Assembly: GCA_014163555.1 (NCBI GenBank)
Contig: JACJGO010000011.1
Location: 1 to 64,000, forward strand
Origin: Flavisolibacter longurius
GTDB lineage: Bacteria; Bacteroidota; Bacteroidia; Chitinophagales; Chitinophagaceae
Length of the DNA stretch: 64,000 nucleotides
Reading direction: 5' to 3'
In this document: positions 37,921 to 45,588 of the stretch, one piece after another
How positions within the stretch are numbered: the stretch's first letter is position 1
How the letters are laid out: every line of letters begins with the position of its first letter
Program-made: the position numbers and the translations under genes
Notes under the pieces: generated by a model
The model's database searches: none
What the model was told of the DNA's origin: nothing
What the model saw: only the letters and a program-made list of their open reading frames with translations

Positions 37921-38195
37921 CCCCCAGTCCCCCTAAAGGGGAGACTTAGGTCTACCTGAATCCTTCTTCTGCAATCATTCTTATAGCAATAACATCCTCT
38001 TAAGAAAAATGCCTGTCGTTAAACAGGCATTTTTTTATGTACCAAGCTGTAGTGCTACTATGAGTCGTCTGTTGCGTCGTACACTTGTACGTTCTGTATT
38101 TCTATTAAGCGGAAAATAAAAACTTACTGCTGTAAGAAAAGATCAAGGCCTAAAAGCATGATTGATCTAAGTCTCCCTTTTAGGAGGACAGGGGG
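37921..38195. repeat. inverted pair of REP-like elements downstream of guaB
   Basis: Element B (37921-37952) and element B' (38164-38195, minus strand) are 32 bases each and match at 28 positions. Both have a C-rich arm, a TAAA core, a G-rich arm and the tail AGACTTAG. B starts two bases after the guaB stop and B' ends at the base before the hsp15-like stop codon. Confidence 0.8.
38005..38036 (+). terminator. guaB terminator
   Basis: AAAAATGCCTGT at 38005-38016 pairs with ACAGGCATTTTT at 38023-38034 around a 6-base loop, followed by more T residues. It lies inside the loop of the inverted B/B' pair. Confidence 0.85.
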
Positions 38196-38594
38196 CTATT
38201 CTTCCTCACCAAAAAATTCATCCATCTCCCTTCTTTGCTTCTTGGTTGGCCGTCCCACTTTACTCGGACGCTTACCGGTATAGAAGGAAGCTGCCTGGAA
38301 TTGTGTGCGGTCGATTTCTTCGGCTGGCGTGAGGTCGATATAATAGTTGATGGCTTCGGAATACGCAACCCGGTTGTGCAAAAAGCCTGTCACCTTGATG
38401 ATCCATTTTTTGGCTTCTGTTTTCACTTCGTATTCATCACCGATGCTGACACTCTTGGCCGCTTTCACACCGGTACCATTCTGCTTTACTTTGCCCGTAT
38501 CGCAGGCAGTTGCCGCCAGGGTGCGGGTTTTAAACAGGCGAATGGCCCAGAGATATTTATCGATCCGTAATTTTTCTTTTTCTTCTTTTTTCAC
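38196..38594 (-). CDS. S4-domain RNA-binding protein, Hsp15/HslR-like
   Basis: A 132-residue protein with an S4 RNA-binding domain (about residues 8-70: LRIDKYLWAIRLFKTRTLAATACDTG) and a basic tail (RPSKVGRPTKKQRREMDEF). Hsp15 recycles stalled 50S subunits carrying peptidyl-tRNA after heat shock. Start is GTG at 38594, overlapping the stop of the upstream membrane gene by four bases (GTGA), so translation is coupled. The REP-like element B' abuts the stop codon. Confidence 0.88.
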   Translation of the reverse strand: MKKEEKEKLRIDKYLWAIRLFKTRTLAATACDTGKVKQNGTGVKAAKSVSIGDEYEVKTEAKKWIIKVTGFLHNRVAYSEAINYYIDLTPAEEIDRTQFQAASFYTGKRPSKVGRPTKKQRREMDEFFGEEE

Positions 38595-39028
38595 GCCGCT
38601 TCTTTTTGGCTATTCTGCAATCGAAAGAGAATGTCCTGATAGATTAATTTCCGCACTTCTCTTTCCGTTTTCCGGAACCGGTAAAACAGGGAATAATACG
38701 CTGTCACTACAAAAAACAGGAGCACCATGCTGCTGATCAGCAAAAGGCTTATTGCCGCTGCCCACCAGTTCTCTGCAAATTTATCGGCATAGTCGCTGGA
38801 AATAAACACAACGGTCAGCGAAAGAAGAAATGCATCGACCCAAATCCAGCGCACCAGTTTCTTTTTTTGCTGCACCAGATCTTTCCATGCCGGGAGGTGT
38901 GCATAGGTAGTAGAATCAATGCCAAACGAAAGCTTTCCTTTTGAGGTAATTTCCTGTAGGTCCACTTCTTTTTCCAACGCTGCTAACCGCTGCTGTATGT
39001 ATTCTTCCAATCCCGGATGCTGTTTCAT
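38591..39028 (-). CDS. membrane protein with two predicted spans, unknown function
   Basis: A 145-residue protein. The first 60 residues are charged and helical (MKQHPGLEEYIQQRLAALEKEV). Two hydrophobic segments lie at about 63-80 and 90-112, and a basic C-terminal helix (RFRKTEREVRKLIYQDILF) follows. Not recognised as a named family. It is translationally coupled to the Hsp15-like gene, which is the only clue to function. Divergent from the secreted-paralogue gene at 39070. Confidence 0.65.
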   Translation of the reverse strand: MKQHPGLEEYIQQRLAALEKEVDLQEITSKGKLSFGIDSTTYAHLPAWKDLVQQKKKLVRWIWVDAFLLSLTVVFISSDYADKFAENWWAAAISLLLISSMVLLFFVVTAYYSLFYRFRKTEREVRKLIYQDILFRLQNSQKEAA

Positions 39029-39069
39029 ATGTTCTGGATGAATTCACTAAATTAGAGAAAACTTTTGCC

Positions 39070-39432
39070 ATGAAACGGCTGCTGACCATACTGCTGACAA
39101 CATCATGCCCGATTCTGTTAATGGCCCAAACAGAAGGCATGGAAACACCAAAAACAAATGATAAAACTATGCCGCCAATTGTGCCGCAGGATAAAGCCAC
39201 ACCGGACGAAACCCTTCAGCAAAACGATACGGATTATTCAACCCTGCGCCCGAAAAACCTACAGCCCGGCGTGAACCGACTGCCATTAGACGGAACGCCT
39301 TGCATTGTTCCGGATGCCGATAAAACAGTTCCCATGCCTAATGCCTGGAAAGGCCCGTTGCGGGTACCCTTCAAAAAGAAAAAGCCGGCAGCATCGTACA
39401 ACGAAACGGCCAACAGCCCTGTCTTATTTTAA
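39070..39432 (+). CDS. small secreted protein, first of a tandem paralogue pair
   Basis: A 120-residue protein with a signal peptide (MKRLLTILLTTSCPILLMAQ), a Thr/Gln/Asp-rich stretch and a conserved C-terminal core: PGVNRLPLDGTPCIVPD, then TVPMPNAWKGPLRVPF. The core matches the next gene. There is a single Cys in the mature part, in the PCIVPD motif. An AACTTTTG box ends four bases before the ATG and may be a weak -7 element. Function unknown; probably periplasmic or surface. Confidence 0.65.
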   Translation: MKRLLTILLTTSCPILLMAQTEGMETPKTNDKTMPPIVPQDKATPDETLQQNDTDYSTLRPKNLQPGVNRLPLDGTPCIVPDADKTVPMPNAWKGPLRVPFKKKKPAASYNETANSPVLF

Positions 39433-39478
39433 ACCAAACGGCTTTTTACGCTACTCATCTTCACCTAAAAATTTTTGT

Positions 39479-39889
39479 ATGAAACGGCTGCTCTTTTTTC
39501 TTTCCTGTTGCGTTGCTTCTTTTGTCAGCAAGGCACAACTGCTTTCCGGCGACGTAGAAAAATATGAAGAGGATGCTACCTATCAGAATAGCGTCATTCA
39601 AAAATTATATGCGTTGCGAAAGCAAAGCGACACCAGCATTGTAAAGCCGCCAACACAACCTTATTATTTGGTGAATCCCAAACCCGGCATTCACCGGCTA
39701 CCGCAGGACAACATGCCCTGTATTGTTCCGGACATGAATGCAACCGTAGCCATTCCCAATACTTGGAGGGGTGAAAAAAAGATTCCGTTCCGTGGCGCAC
39801 AGCCCCAAATACCCAACCCTGCAAAGCCGTTCCGATTTTCACCTTCGCGACCACTTCTAACCTATCCCGATACAGACAAAACAAAATAA
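39479..39889 (+). CDS. small secreted protein, second of a tandem paralogue pair
   Basis: A 136-residue protein from the ATG at 39479: signal peptide MKRLLFFLSCCVASFVSKAQ, then a charged helix and the core PGIHRLPQDNMPCIVPD, TVAIPNTWRGEKKIPF, shared with its neighbour in the spacing PGxxRLPxDxxPCIVPD-x-TVxxPNxWxG. The C-terminus is Pro-rich. A longer frame starting at 39305 overlaps the upstream gene and is not used. The two genes are 46 bases apart and share a terminator, so they are one transcript. Confidence 0.7.
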   Translation: MKRLLFFLSCCVASFVSKAQLLSGDVEKYEEDATYQNSVIQKLYALRKQSDTSIVKPPTQPYYLVNPKPGIHRLPQDNMPCIVPDMNATVAIPNTWRGEKKIPFRGAQPQIPNPAKPFRFSPSRPLLTYPDTDKTK

Positions 39890-39899
39890 TTCCTATAAA

Positions 39900-39930
39900 A
39901 AAAGAGACTTGCCAAAAACAAGTCTCTTTT
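39900..39930. terminator. bidirectional terminator between the paralogue pair and the dipeptidase gene
   Basis: AAAAGAGACTTG at 39900-39911 pairs with CAAGTCTCTTTT at 39919-39930 around CCAAAAA. T residues follow on both strands, and it lies between convergent genes. Confidence 0.85.
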
Positions 39931-39951
39931 CCCTTTTGTTCCTTTCCTCTC

Positions 39952-41319
39952 TTAGCCCTGGGCAAAAAACTTATGGAAGAAAGGAATGGTTTCAATGCCC
40001 TTGTAATAATTTTCCAGGTTGTATTTTTCGTTGGGCGAATGCAGGTTATCGTTATCCAACCCAAAGCCCATGAATACAATCTTGATCCCCAATTCTTTTT
40101 CCAGGATAGAACAAATGGGAATGGAACCGCCACCGCGAACAGGGACCGGCTCTTTGCCGAATGTAGTTTGAATGGCCTTGGCCGCTGCCTTGTACCCGGT
40201 GCTGTCGATGGGTGTCATATACGGTTCGCCGCCATGATGCAGTTCTGCCTTAACGGTAACCGAATCCGGAGCATTCTTCTCGAAATAGTCAATCAGCAGT
40301 TTGGTGATTTTATCCGAAGACTGGTTTGGCACAAGACGGGCGGAAACTTTTGCATAGGCTTTTGATGGCAGCACCGTTTTAGCGCCTTCGCCGGTGTAAC
40401 CACCCCAGATGCCATTTACTTCTATGGTAGGACGAATGCCTGTTCTTTCGTTTGTAGAAAACCCTTTTTCCCCCCAGAGTTCTTTTACGCCCAGTTCATC
40501 TTTGTATTCCTGTTCATCAAACGGAGCTTTGTCCATTAATTCCCGCTCTTCTGGTGTCGCTTCCACCACATCGTCGTAAAAGCCAGGAATGGTGATATGA
40601 TTGTTCTCGTCATGAAGACCGGCAATCATCTGGCAAAGAATGGTGATAGGATTGGCCACCGCACCGCCGTAGGTTCCGCTGTGCAGGTCGCGGTTGGCAC
40701 CGGTCACTTCTACCTGGATATAAGAAAGACCACGAACACCAATGTCCAGCGAAGGATTTTCCATGCTGATCATGGAGCTGTCGCTGATAAGGATCACATC
40801 GGCCTTCAGCATGTCCTTGTGCTGGCGAACAAAATCGGCCAGGTTGGGCGAACCCACTTCTTCCTCGCCTTCGATCAGGAATTTTACGTTTGTTTCAAGG
40901 CTGTTGGTCTTCACCATTGTTTCCAATGCCTTTACATGCATATAAAATTGTCCCTTGTCGTCGGCACTGCCGCGGGCATACACTTTTCCTTCTTTGATCA
41001 CAGGCTCAAACGGGCCGCTGTGCCAAAGCTCCAGCGGATCGGCCGGCTGCACATCATAGTGACCATACACCAATACGGTAGGTTTTGACGGATCAATTAT
41101 TTTTTCGCCATACACAACAGGGTGGCCGGCGGTTTCCATAACGTCTGCTTTGTCGCAACCGGAATCGAGGAGGCGTTGCTGCACCAGTTGCGCACATCGG
41201 CGCATATCGTCTTTGTGTTCGCTTTTGGCACTCACCGATGGAATGCGAAGAAGTTCAAGCATTTCATCTAGGAATCGTTTTTCGTGTTGTTTCTGATAAT
41301 CTTTCCACGCTGTTTGCAT
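39952..41319 (-). CDS. M20 family dipeptidase
   Basis: A 455-residue metallopeptidase of the M20A/CNDP-like group from the ATG at 41319 (MQTAWKDYQKQHEKRFLDEM). The zinc ligands are visible in VYGHYDVQPADP and the acid EGEEEVGSPN, with the bridging Asp of GSADDKGQ between. The lid domain occupies about residues 205-330. It hydrolyses dipeptides in the cytoplasm; no signal peptide is seen. The open frame extends 41 codons upstream, but that part lacks family character. It is convergent with the secreted-paralogue pair. Confidence 0.93.
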   Translation of the reverse strand: MQTAWKDYQKQHEKRFLDEMLELLRIPSVSAKSEHKDDMRRCAQLVQQRLLDSGCDKADVMETAGHPVVYGEKIIDPSKPTVLVYGHYDVQPADPLELWHSGPFEPVIKEGKVYARGSADDKGQFYMHVKALETMVKTNSLETNVKFLIEGEEEVGSPNLADFVRQHKDMLKADVILISDSSMISMENPSLDIGVRGLSYIQVEVTGANRDLHSGTYGGAVANPITILCQMIAGLHDENNHITIPGFYDDVVEATPEERELMDKAPFDEQEYKDELGVKELWGEKGFSTNERTGIRPTIEVNGIWGGYTGEGAKTVLPSKAYAKVSARLVPNQSSDKITKLLIDYFEKNAPDSVTVKAELHHGGEPYMTPIDSTGYKAAAKAIQTTFGKEPVPVRGGGSIPICSILEKELGIKIVFMGFGLDNDNLHSPNEKYNLENYYKGIETIPFFHKFFAQG

Positions 41320-41560
41320 ATCGATAGAATTGAGGGCTAAAATTAGGGATAGTTCGTTTTGTAAACCGCAGAGAAAGGAGAAGCAGAGGTTTCGCGGAAG
41401 AAAAGGCCTGAACCACGGAGACCAGGAGGCACAAAGTAACACTGTGAATCACCGCGTTCCTGAGCCCCAGAGGTTCAAAAAAAGCCCATTAGCAATACGG
41501 AACGTTGAAGAGTGCAATGCAACGGATGTCCAATGGATATTCTTCCGCCGGTAACCATAA
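41320..41560. other. non-coding gap between desaturase and dipeptidase genes
   Basis: No credible gene. A purine-rich stretch at about 41378-41440 carries loosely repeated words (GCAGAG, GGAGA, CACGGAGACCAGGAGG), another degenerate repeat typical of the gaps in this part of the window. A TAATTTTAG-like box 23 bases before the dipeptidase ATG on the minus strand may be its promoter. Confidence 0.45.
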
Positions 41561-41593
41561 GAAAAAGCCTCCGTCAAAAGAATGACGAAGGCT
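41561..41593 (-). terminator. terminator of the desaturase gene
   Basis: AGCCTCCGTCA at 41566-41576 pairs with TGACGAAGGCT at 41583-41593 with one mismatch. On the minus strand the stem is followed by TTTTTC, a suitable U-tract. Confidence 0.75.
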
Positions 41594-41621
41594 CAATTTC
41601 GTATTGAAAATAACAAAACGG

Positions 41622-42365
41622 TTAAGCGGGCTGTAAGCTATGGTTCACTTTGATGACCCCCAGTTTATTCAACATCAGGATCAAAGGATAGCAGGGATCA
41701 AATTCACCTTTCTTCGCAGCAAAATTGCTGCGACTGGGATACACGTGGTGGTTGTTGTGATAACCTTCACCAAACATCAGCCAGTCGATTTTAAACAGGT
41801 TGCGGGATGTGTTGTCGGTTTCGAAATTCACGTCGCCATACTTGTGTGCATACCAGTTAATGATAACACCGTGCAGAGGACCCATTACAGCGTGAATGGG
41901 AACCAGGATCAGGAACCAGGCCGACGGTGCAAACAGAAGATACAAGGCAATGTAAACTCCGATCCAGAAAACGCGGGAACCCCAACTGCTGGCAAACATA
42001 TCGAAGCCCTTCCAGCTTGGAACGTTCTTGGTAAAGCGCGGCTCTATGGCGGTACGCTCGTATAAGATATCGGAGTAAATGTTTTTGGTGCGCCACATCA
42101 TGGCAAAAAGGTTCTTGTCGTACGAAGGTGAGTGCGGGTCAAGCTCCGTATCGGTATACGCATGGTGCATGCGGTGCATAATACCATAGGCCCGCGGACT
42201 CAGGTAAGAAGAGCCCTGGGTTAACCAGGCAAAGAAAAAGAAAAACCGTTCCCAGCCCTTACTCATGTCAAACGCTTTGTGGGCAGCATAACGGTGTTGA
42301 AAAAAGGTTTGCGAAAACAGAGAAAGGTACCAGTGGAGTAAAAAGAAAAGGATAACAAAAATCAC
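41622..42365 (-). CDS. fatty acid (acyl-CoA/acyl-lipid) desaturase
   Basis: A 247-residue integral membrane di-iron desaturase. The three histidine boxes are seen: HRYAAHK near residue 24, HRMHHAYTD near 66 and GEGYHNNHHVYPS near 210. Hydrophobic segments lie at the N-terminus, at about 40-60 and about 130-165. It introduces a cis double bond, probably delta-9, to adjust membrane fluidity. At 247 residues it is a compact form without a cytochrome b5 domain, so it needs an external electron donor. Start is GTG at 42365, just after a good promoter. Confidence 0.92.
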   Translation of the reverse strand: MIFVILFFLLHWYLSLFSQTFFQHRYAAHKAFDMSKGWERFFFFFAWLTQGSSYLSPRAYGIMHRMHHAYTDTELDPHSPSYDKNLFAMMWRTKNIYSDILYERTAIEPRFTKNVPSWKGFDMFASSWGSRVFWIGVYIALYLLFAPSAWFLILVPIHAVMGPLHGVIINWYAHKYGDVNFETDNTSRNLFKIDWLMFGEGYHNNHHVYPSRSNFAAKKGEFDPCYPLILMLNKLGVIKVNHSLQPA

Positions 42366-42373
42366 GGCTGAAA

Positions 42374-42402
42374 CAAATTAACGATTAACATTCATCTACA
42401 AA
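42374..42402 (-). promoter_or_regulatory. promoter of the desaturase gene
   Basis: On the minus strand TTTG (42399-42402) and TTAATTTG (42374-42381) are separated by 17 bases. The box ends eight bases before the GTG start, predicting a very short leader. Confidence 0.55.
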
Positions 42403-42544
42403 TCTTGCGCCATCCAAAGCGAGGCAGATAAGAGAAATTAACCCCGCAAAAGTAGGCCAACAAGGCCAATGAAACTTGTTAAGACTGAATTTTTCGGTAA
42501 CCTTTCCTTAACAAGATAGATTTCGATGGGTGATTTTATTCTCC

Positions 42545-42552
42545 TAAATTTG
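42545..42552 (+). promoter_or_regulatory. promoter -7 box with long leader before the RRM gene
   Basis: TAAATTTG is a perfect TANNTTTG match. It implies a 5' leader of about 115-120 bases before the ATG at 42676, unlike the short leaders elsewhere in the window. Long leaders are common for cold-inducible RNA-binding proteins. The rest of the 310-base gap holds no gene. Confidence 0.55.
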
Positions 42553-42675
42553 CCCTGTTATTGAGCATCGCATTAGGTTAAGTGTTGAAATCATCTGCTA
42601 CGATTTTTCCGCTGTACGTTTCACCCTTTGCTTTCTTGCCTCGACTCAGATTAATCAATTTTATTAAAAGAAAGT

Positions 42676-43011
42676 ATGAACATTTACGTTTCCAACTTGA
42701 GCTTCAACATTCAGGATGAAGACTTGAGAGAATTTTTCGCCGAGTATGGTGATGTTACTTCTGCAAAAGTTATTACCGACAAATTCACTGGCAAAAGCCG
42801 CGGCTTTGGTTTTGTGGAAATGAGCGATGACGAAGCAGCGAAAAAAGCCATTGCAGAACTGGATCAGGCTTCTGTAGACAACAGAACCATACGTGTAATG
42901 GAAGCAAAACCCAAAGAAGACAAACCGAGCCGCAGCGGCGGTGGTGGCGGCTTCCGCAGCAATGGCGGTGGCTTCAACGGCGGTGGCGGCGGTTTCAAGA
43001 AAAGATATTAA
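42676..43011 (+). CDS. RRM-domain RNA-binding protein with glycine-rich tail
   Basis: A 111-residue protein. One RNA recognition motif covers residues 1-80: RNP2 (IYVSNLSF) at 3-10 and RNP1 (KSRGFGFVEM) at about 40-49. The tail is a Gly/Asn/Ser/Phe-rich low-complexity stretch ending in FKKRY, as in plant and cyanobacterial glycine-rich RNA-binding proteins and their Bacteroidota counterparts. Likely an RNA chaperone with a cold-shock role, by analogy. The long leader and a UUCG-capped terminator fit a highly expressed single-gene transcript. Confidence 0.92.
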   Translation: MNIYVSNLSFNIQDEDLREFFAEYGDVTSAKVITDKFTGKSRGFGFVEMSDDEAAKKAIAELDQASVDNRTIRVMEAKPKEDKPSRSGGGGGFRSNGGGFNGGGGGFKKRY

Positions 43012-43024
43012 TCGTATCCGCTTT

Positions 43025-43066
43025 ACATAAAAAAAGTCCCTGCTTCGGCAGGGACTTTTTTTATGT
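43025..43066 (+). terminator. strong terminator after the RRM gene
   Basis: A perfect 19-base-pair stem (43025-43043 with 43048-43066) is capped by the very stable tetraloop TTCG, with seven A residues in the 5' foot and seven T residues in the 3' foot. It can work in both directions. Confidence 0.92.
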
Positions 43067-43217
43067 CAAACGTTAAATGTGAGACGTGAAACTGTGAGTT
43101 CATTTTATCTACAATCAGTTTTACAATAGTTTGGCAGGAGCTTTCCACTTGTGAACATGTGAACCGTGAACTTATGAACTCTCTCCCGTTTCACGCCTGA
43201 CGTTTGACGTTTCACGT
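43066..43217. repeat. composite heptamer/octamer repeat region between the RRM and PAP2 genes
   Basis: Heptamers TCAAACG, TTAAATG, TGAGACG, TGAAACT start at 43066. Octamers TTGTGAAC, ATGTGAAC, a 7-base CGTGAAC and TTATGAAC fill 43150-43180. Heptamers TTCACGC, CTGACGT, TTGACGT, TTCACGT fill 43190-43217. The outer arms are mutually inverted (GTCAAACGT matches on opposite strands). Confidence 0.75.
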
Positions 43218-43219
43218 CC

Positions 43220-44176
43220 TTAAAACCTGTAAACAAATCCCGGCGTTAATACACCTTGCTGAAAAGCGACCGTAGGATGAATGGATGGTATTTTCTTTTT
43301 TGCGGCGGCCATCCCGGCAAATCGCCGATAGTTTCGCACCGCTTGTTTTCCTGATAAATACCCCAAGGCCGCACCGGCTACCACATCGGTAATCCAGTGC
43401 TTGTTTTCGGATAGCCGGCTCACACCAACCAGCGATGCAGCAGAATAAGCAATAAGGGGTATCCAGGATTTGTTTTTGTATTGCTCGGCAAATACCGTGG
43501 CTACAGCAAAAGCCGCCGTGGTATGGCCTGACGGGAAGGAGCTGCCAATGCGGTCTTCCCTACTTTCTCGAAACATATAGAATGGTCCGTGGAAAAGCGG
43601 CTCAGGACCACCTTTTGACGAGCTGTTGATGAAGGGCCGCTGCCGGCCAGCCACCAGTTTCAGGGTTCTTTCCAAAATTCCGCTGGTAATAAATGCCTGC
43701 GCCGAAAGCAGGGTTGCGGTTTGCAGCTTTTCTTTTTTAAACAAAAAAGCATAGCTACCAATGGCACCCATGGCATACACCACGTAGGGACCACCAAACC
43801 GTGTTACCTGATGGCTGATGTCCACTAAACCACTGTTACTGTTTCGCATGTCCGCAGCAAATTGCTGAACGGGCCTGTCGGCGAACGACAAGGCTCCCAT
43901 GACCAGCGCAAACTTGCCCACATCACCCCAGTTGCGGCCCGACATGTTGAAGGGTTTGGCAAACGCTTCTTTGAGGCTAAACACCTGCAACTGCACAAAT
44001 TCTTTTGGAGTGATGCGCAGGTCTTCGGTGATTTTTTCCGTTGAAATTTGCTGAGGTGTGGTATCAGCCAGAGGATGCGTTGAAAGCGTATCGGGCAGCA
44101 CTGGCAAAGAATCCTGCTGACCGAAAGCGGCAGCAGAAAAGAAAAGGAAAGCAAGCAGCGGAATACGTTTGCGCAT
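43220..44176 (-). CDS. PAP2-family membrane phosphatase
   Basis: A 318-residue protein with a signal peptide (MRKRIPLLAFLFFSAAAFGQ), a periplasmic N-terminal stretch of about 80 residues and a PAP2 domain (about 95-280). The three catalytic motifs are present: KLVAGRQRP, SFPSGHTTAAF and SRLSENKHWITDVVAG with the catalytic His and Asp. The family dephosphorylates lipid phosphates such as undecaprenyl pyrophosphate or phosphatidic acid; which one is unknown. It is divergent from dinB. Confidence 0.9.
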   Translation of the reverse strand: MRKRIPLLAFLFFSAAAFGQQDSLPVLPDTLSTHPLADTTPQQISTEKITEDLRITPKEFVQLQVFSLKEAFAKPFNMSGRNWGDVGKFALVMGALSFADRPVQQFAADMRNSNSGLVDISHQVTRFGGPYVVYAMGAIGSYAFLFKKEKLQTATLLSAQAFITSGILERTLKLVAGRQRPFINSSSKGGPEPLFHGPFYMFRESREDRIGSSFPSGHTTAAFAVATVFAEQYKNKSWIPLIAYSAASLVGVSRLSENKHWITDVVAGAALGYLSGKQAVRNYRRFAGMAAAKKKIPSIHPTVAFQQGVLTPGFVYRF

Positions 44177-44275
44177 ACAGAGGATGGTTTTCCATGAATG
44201 TTGGACGACGACAATAACGGTCTTCTAGCAATCACCGTCAGCCTTATAACGACGGAAAATACAATTTCTTGCCCT

Positions 44276-44283
44276 TACTTTTG
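44276..44283 (+). promoter_or_regulatory. dinB promoter -7 box
   Basis: TACTTTTG, a match to TANNTTTG, ends four bases before the dinB GTG start. No TTTG at -33 is obvious. This predicts a leaderless mRNA beginning with GTG. Confidence 0.55.
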
Positions 44284-44287
44284 AAAG

Positions 44288-45457
44288 GTGAACCCTCCCC
44301 TGCGCTTTGTTGCCCACTTTGACTTGGATGCATTTTTTGTTTCGGTTGAAATACTGAAAAATCCTTCGCTACGCGGCAAACCCATCATTGTGGGCGGCGA
44401 TGGCCAGCGGGGTATTGTGGCCGCCTGTAGCTATGAGGCCCGGAAATTCGGTATTCAAAGCGCTATGCCTTCGCTTACGGCTAAGCGTCTTTGTCCACAT
44501 GCGGTATTTGTAAAAGGCAGCTACCAGGAGTACAGCCGTTATTCACGGATGGTAACCCAAATTATTGCCGATGCCGTGCCGCTTTATGAAAAAGCCTCCA
44601 TCGATGAATTTTACGTGGACCTTACGGGAATGGACAAATTTTTTGGGGTCAGTCAGTATACGAAGGAGTTACGTGAAAAGATTATTCGCGAAACTGGTCT
44701 GCCCATTTCTTATGGCTTGTCGGCCAATAAACTGGTAAGCAAAATAGCCACCAACGAGGCAAAGCCAAATGGCTTTCGGGAGGTAACACATGGCAAAGAA
44801 ACCGACTTTCTCTGGCCGCTTTCTGTGGATAAGATACCCATGGTTGGCAAGCAGACACAGGAAAGTTTACATGCTATTGGCATTTACCGCATTGAGCAAT
44901 TGGCGCAAACGCCAGTACAGCAACTGGAGTATGTGTTTGGCAAATGGGGACGAAAACTATGGGAAAAAGCGCATGGGATTTACGATTCGCCGGTAGAACC
45001 GTACAGCGAACAGAAATCGCTTTCGCATGAAAACACGTTTAGCGAAGACAGCAATGACATCCCATTTCTCCACAAAGAACTGGTGCGGCTTACTGAAAAA
45101 AGCGGCTACGATCTGCGAAAAGACGAAAAGCTTACAGGTTGCGTTACGGTCAAGATCCGTTACGAAGATTTCACCACGGTTTCAAAACAGGAAATGATTG
45201 CCTATACGGCGCTGGACAATATCTTACTTGAAAAAGTAAAAGACCTTTTTACCAAATTGTACAGGCGGGGCCAAAAAGTGCGGTTGCTGGGTGTAAAGTT
45301 TAGTCACCTGGTGCCCATGCCTTTTCAGATGAATCTTTTTGATAAATCAGTGGAGAAGCTGCAGCTCTTCAAAGCTGTTGATACCATTAAAGATCAGTTT
45401 GGAACGGGAATGATTATGAAAGCTTCCGGTATCAATGGCAAAAAGAAAGAAACCTAA
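44288..45457 (+). CDS. dinB: DNA polymerase IV (Y-family)
   Basis: A 389-residue translesion polymerase. The catalytic acids are in HFDLDAFFVSVE and YEKASIDEFYVDLTG, the steric-gate and finger residues in IVAACSYEARKFGI, and a helix-hairpin-helix thumb follows (VDKIPMVGKQTQESLHAIG). The little-finger domain occupies about 230-345. A C-terminal QMNLFD is the usual beta-clamp binding motif. The GTG start at 44288 gives MNPPLRFVAHFDLDAFF. No umuD-like or imuB gene is near. Confidence 0.95.
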   Translation: MNPPLRFVAHFDLDAFFVSVEILKNPSLRGKPIIVGGDGQRGIVAACSYEARKFGIQSAMPSLTAKRLCPHAVFVKGSYQEYSRYSRMVTQIIADAVPLYEKASIDEFYVDLTGMDKFFGVSQYTKELREKIIRETGLPISYGLSANKLVSKIATNEAKPNGFREVTHGKETDFLWPLSVDKIPMVGKQTQESLHAIGIYRIEQLAQTPVQQLEYVFGKWGRKLWEKAHGIYDSPVEPYSEQKSLSHENTFSEDSNDIPFLHKELVRLTEKSGYDLRKDEKLTGCVTVKIRYEDFTTVSKQEMIAYTALDNILLEKVKDLFTKLYRRGQKVRLLGVKFSHLVPMPFQMNLFDKSVEKLQLFKAVDTIKDQFGTGMIMKASGINGKKKET

Positions 45458-45501
45458 CTACCACCTAGAGATTTACCGTTTATACTATTCCCTATGCTTT
45501 A

Positions 45502-45559
45502 ATAAAAATGCATTCATGGTTACCGGCATTAAATCCGGCGTCTATGAATGCATTTTTAT
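45502..45559 (+). terminator. long inverted repeat after dinB, probable terminator
   Basis: ATAAAAATGCATTCAT at 45502-45517 pairs perfectly with ATGAATGCATTTTTAT at 45544-45559. The 26-base loop contains a second small dyad (CCGG...CCGG). T residues in the right arm fit a terminator. The left limit of the accessory region lies about here. Confidence 0.65.
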
Positions 45560-45588
45560 GAAAATAGTTTCAGGTAAGTTGGTAAAGG

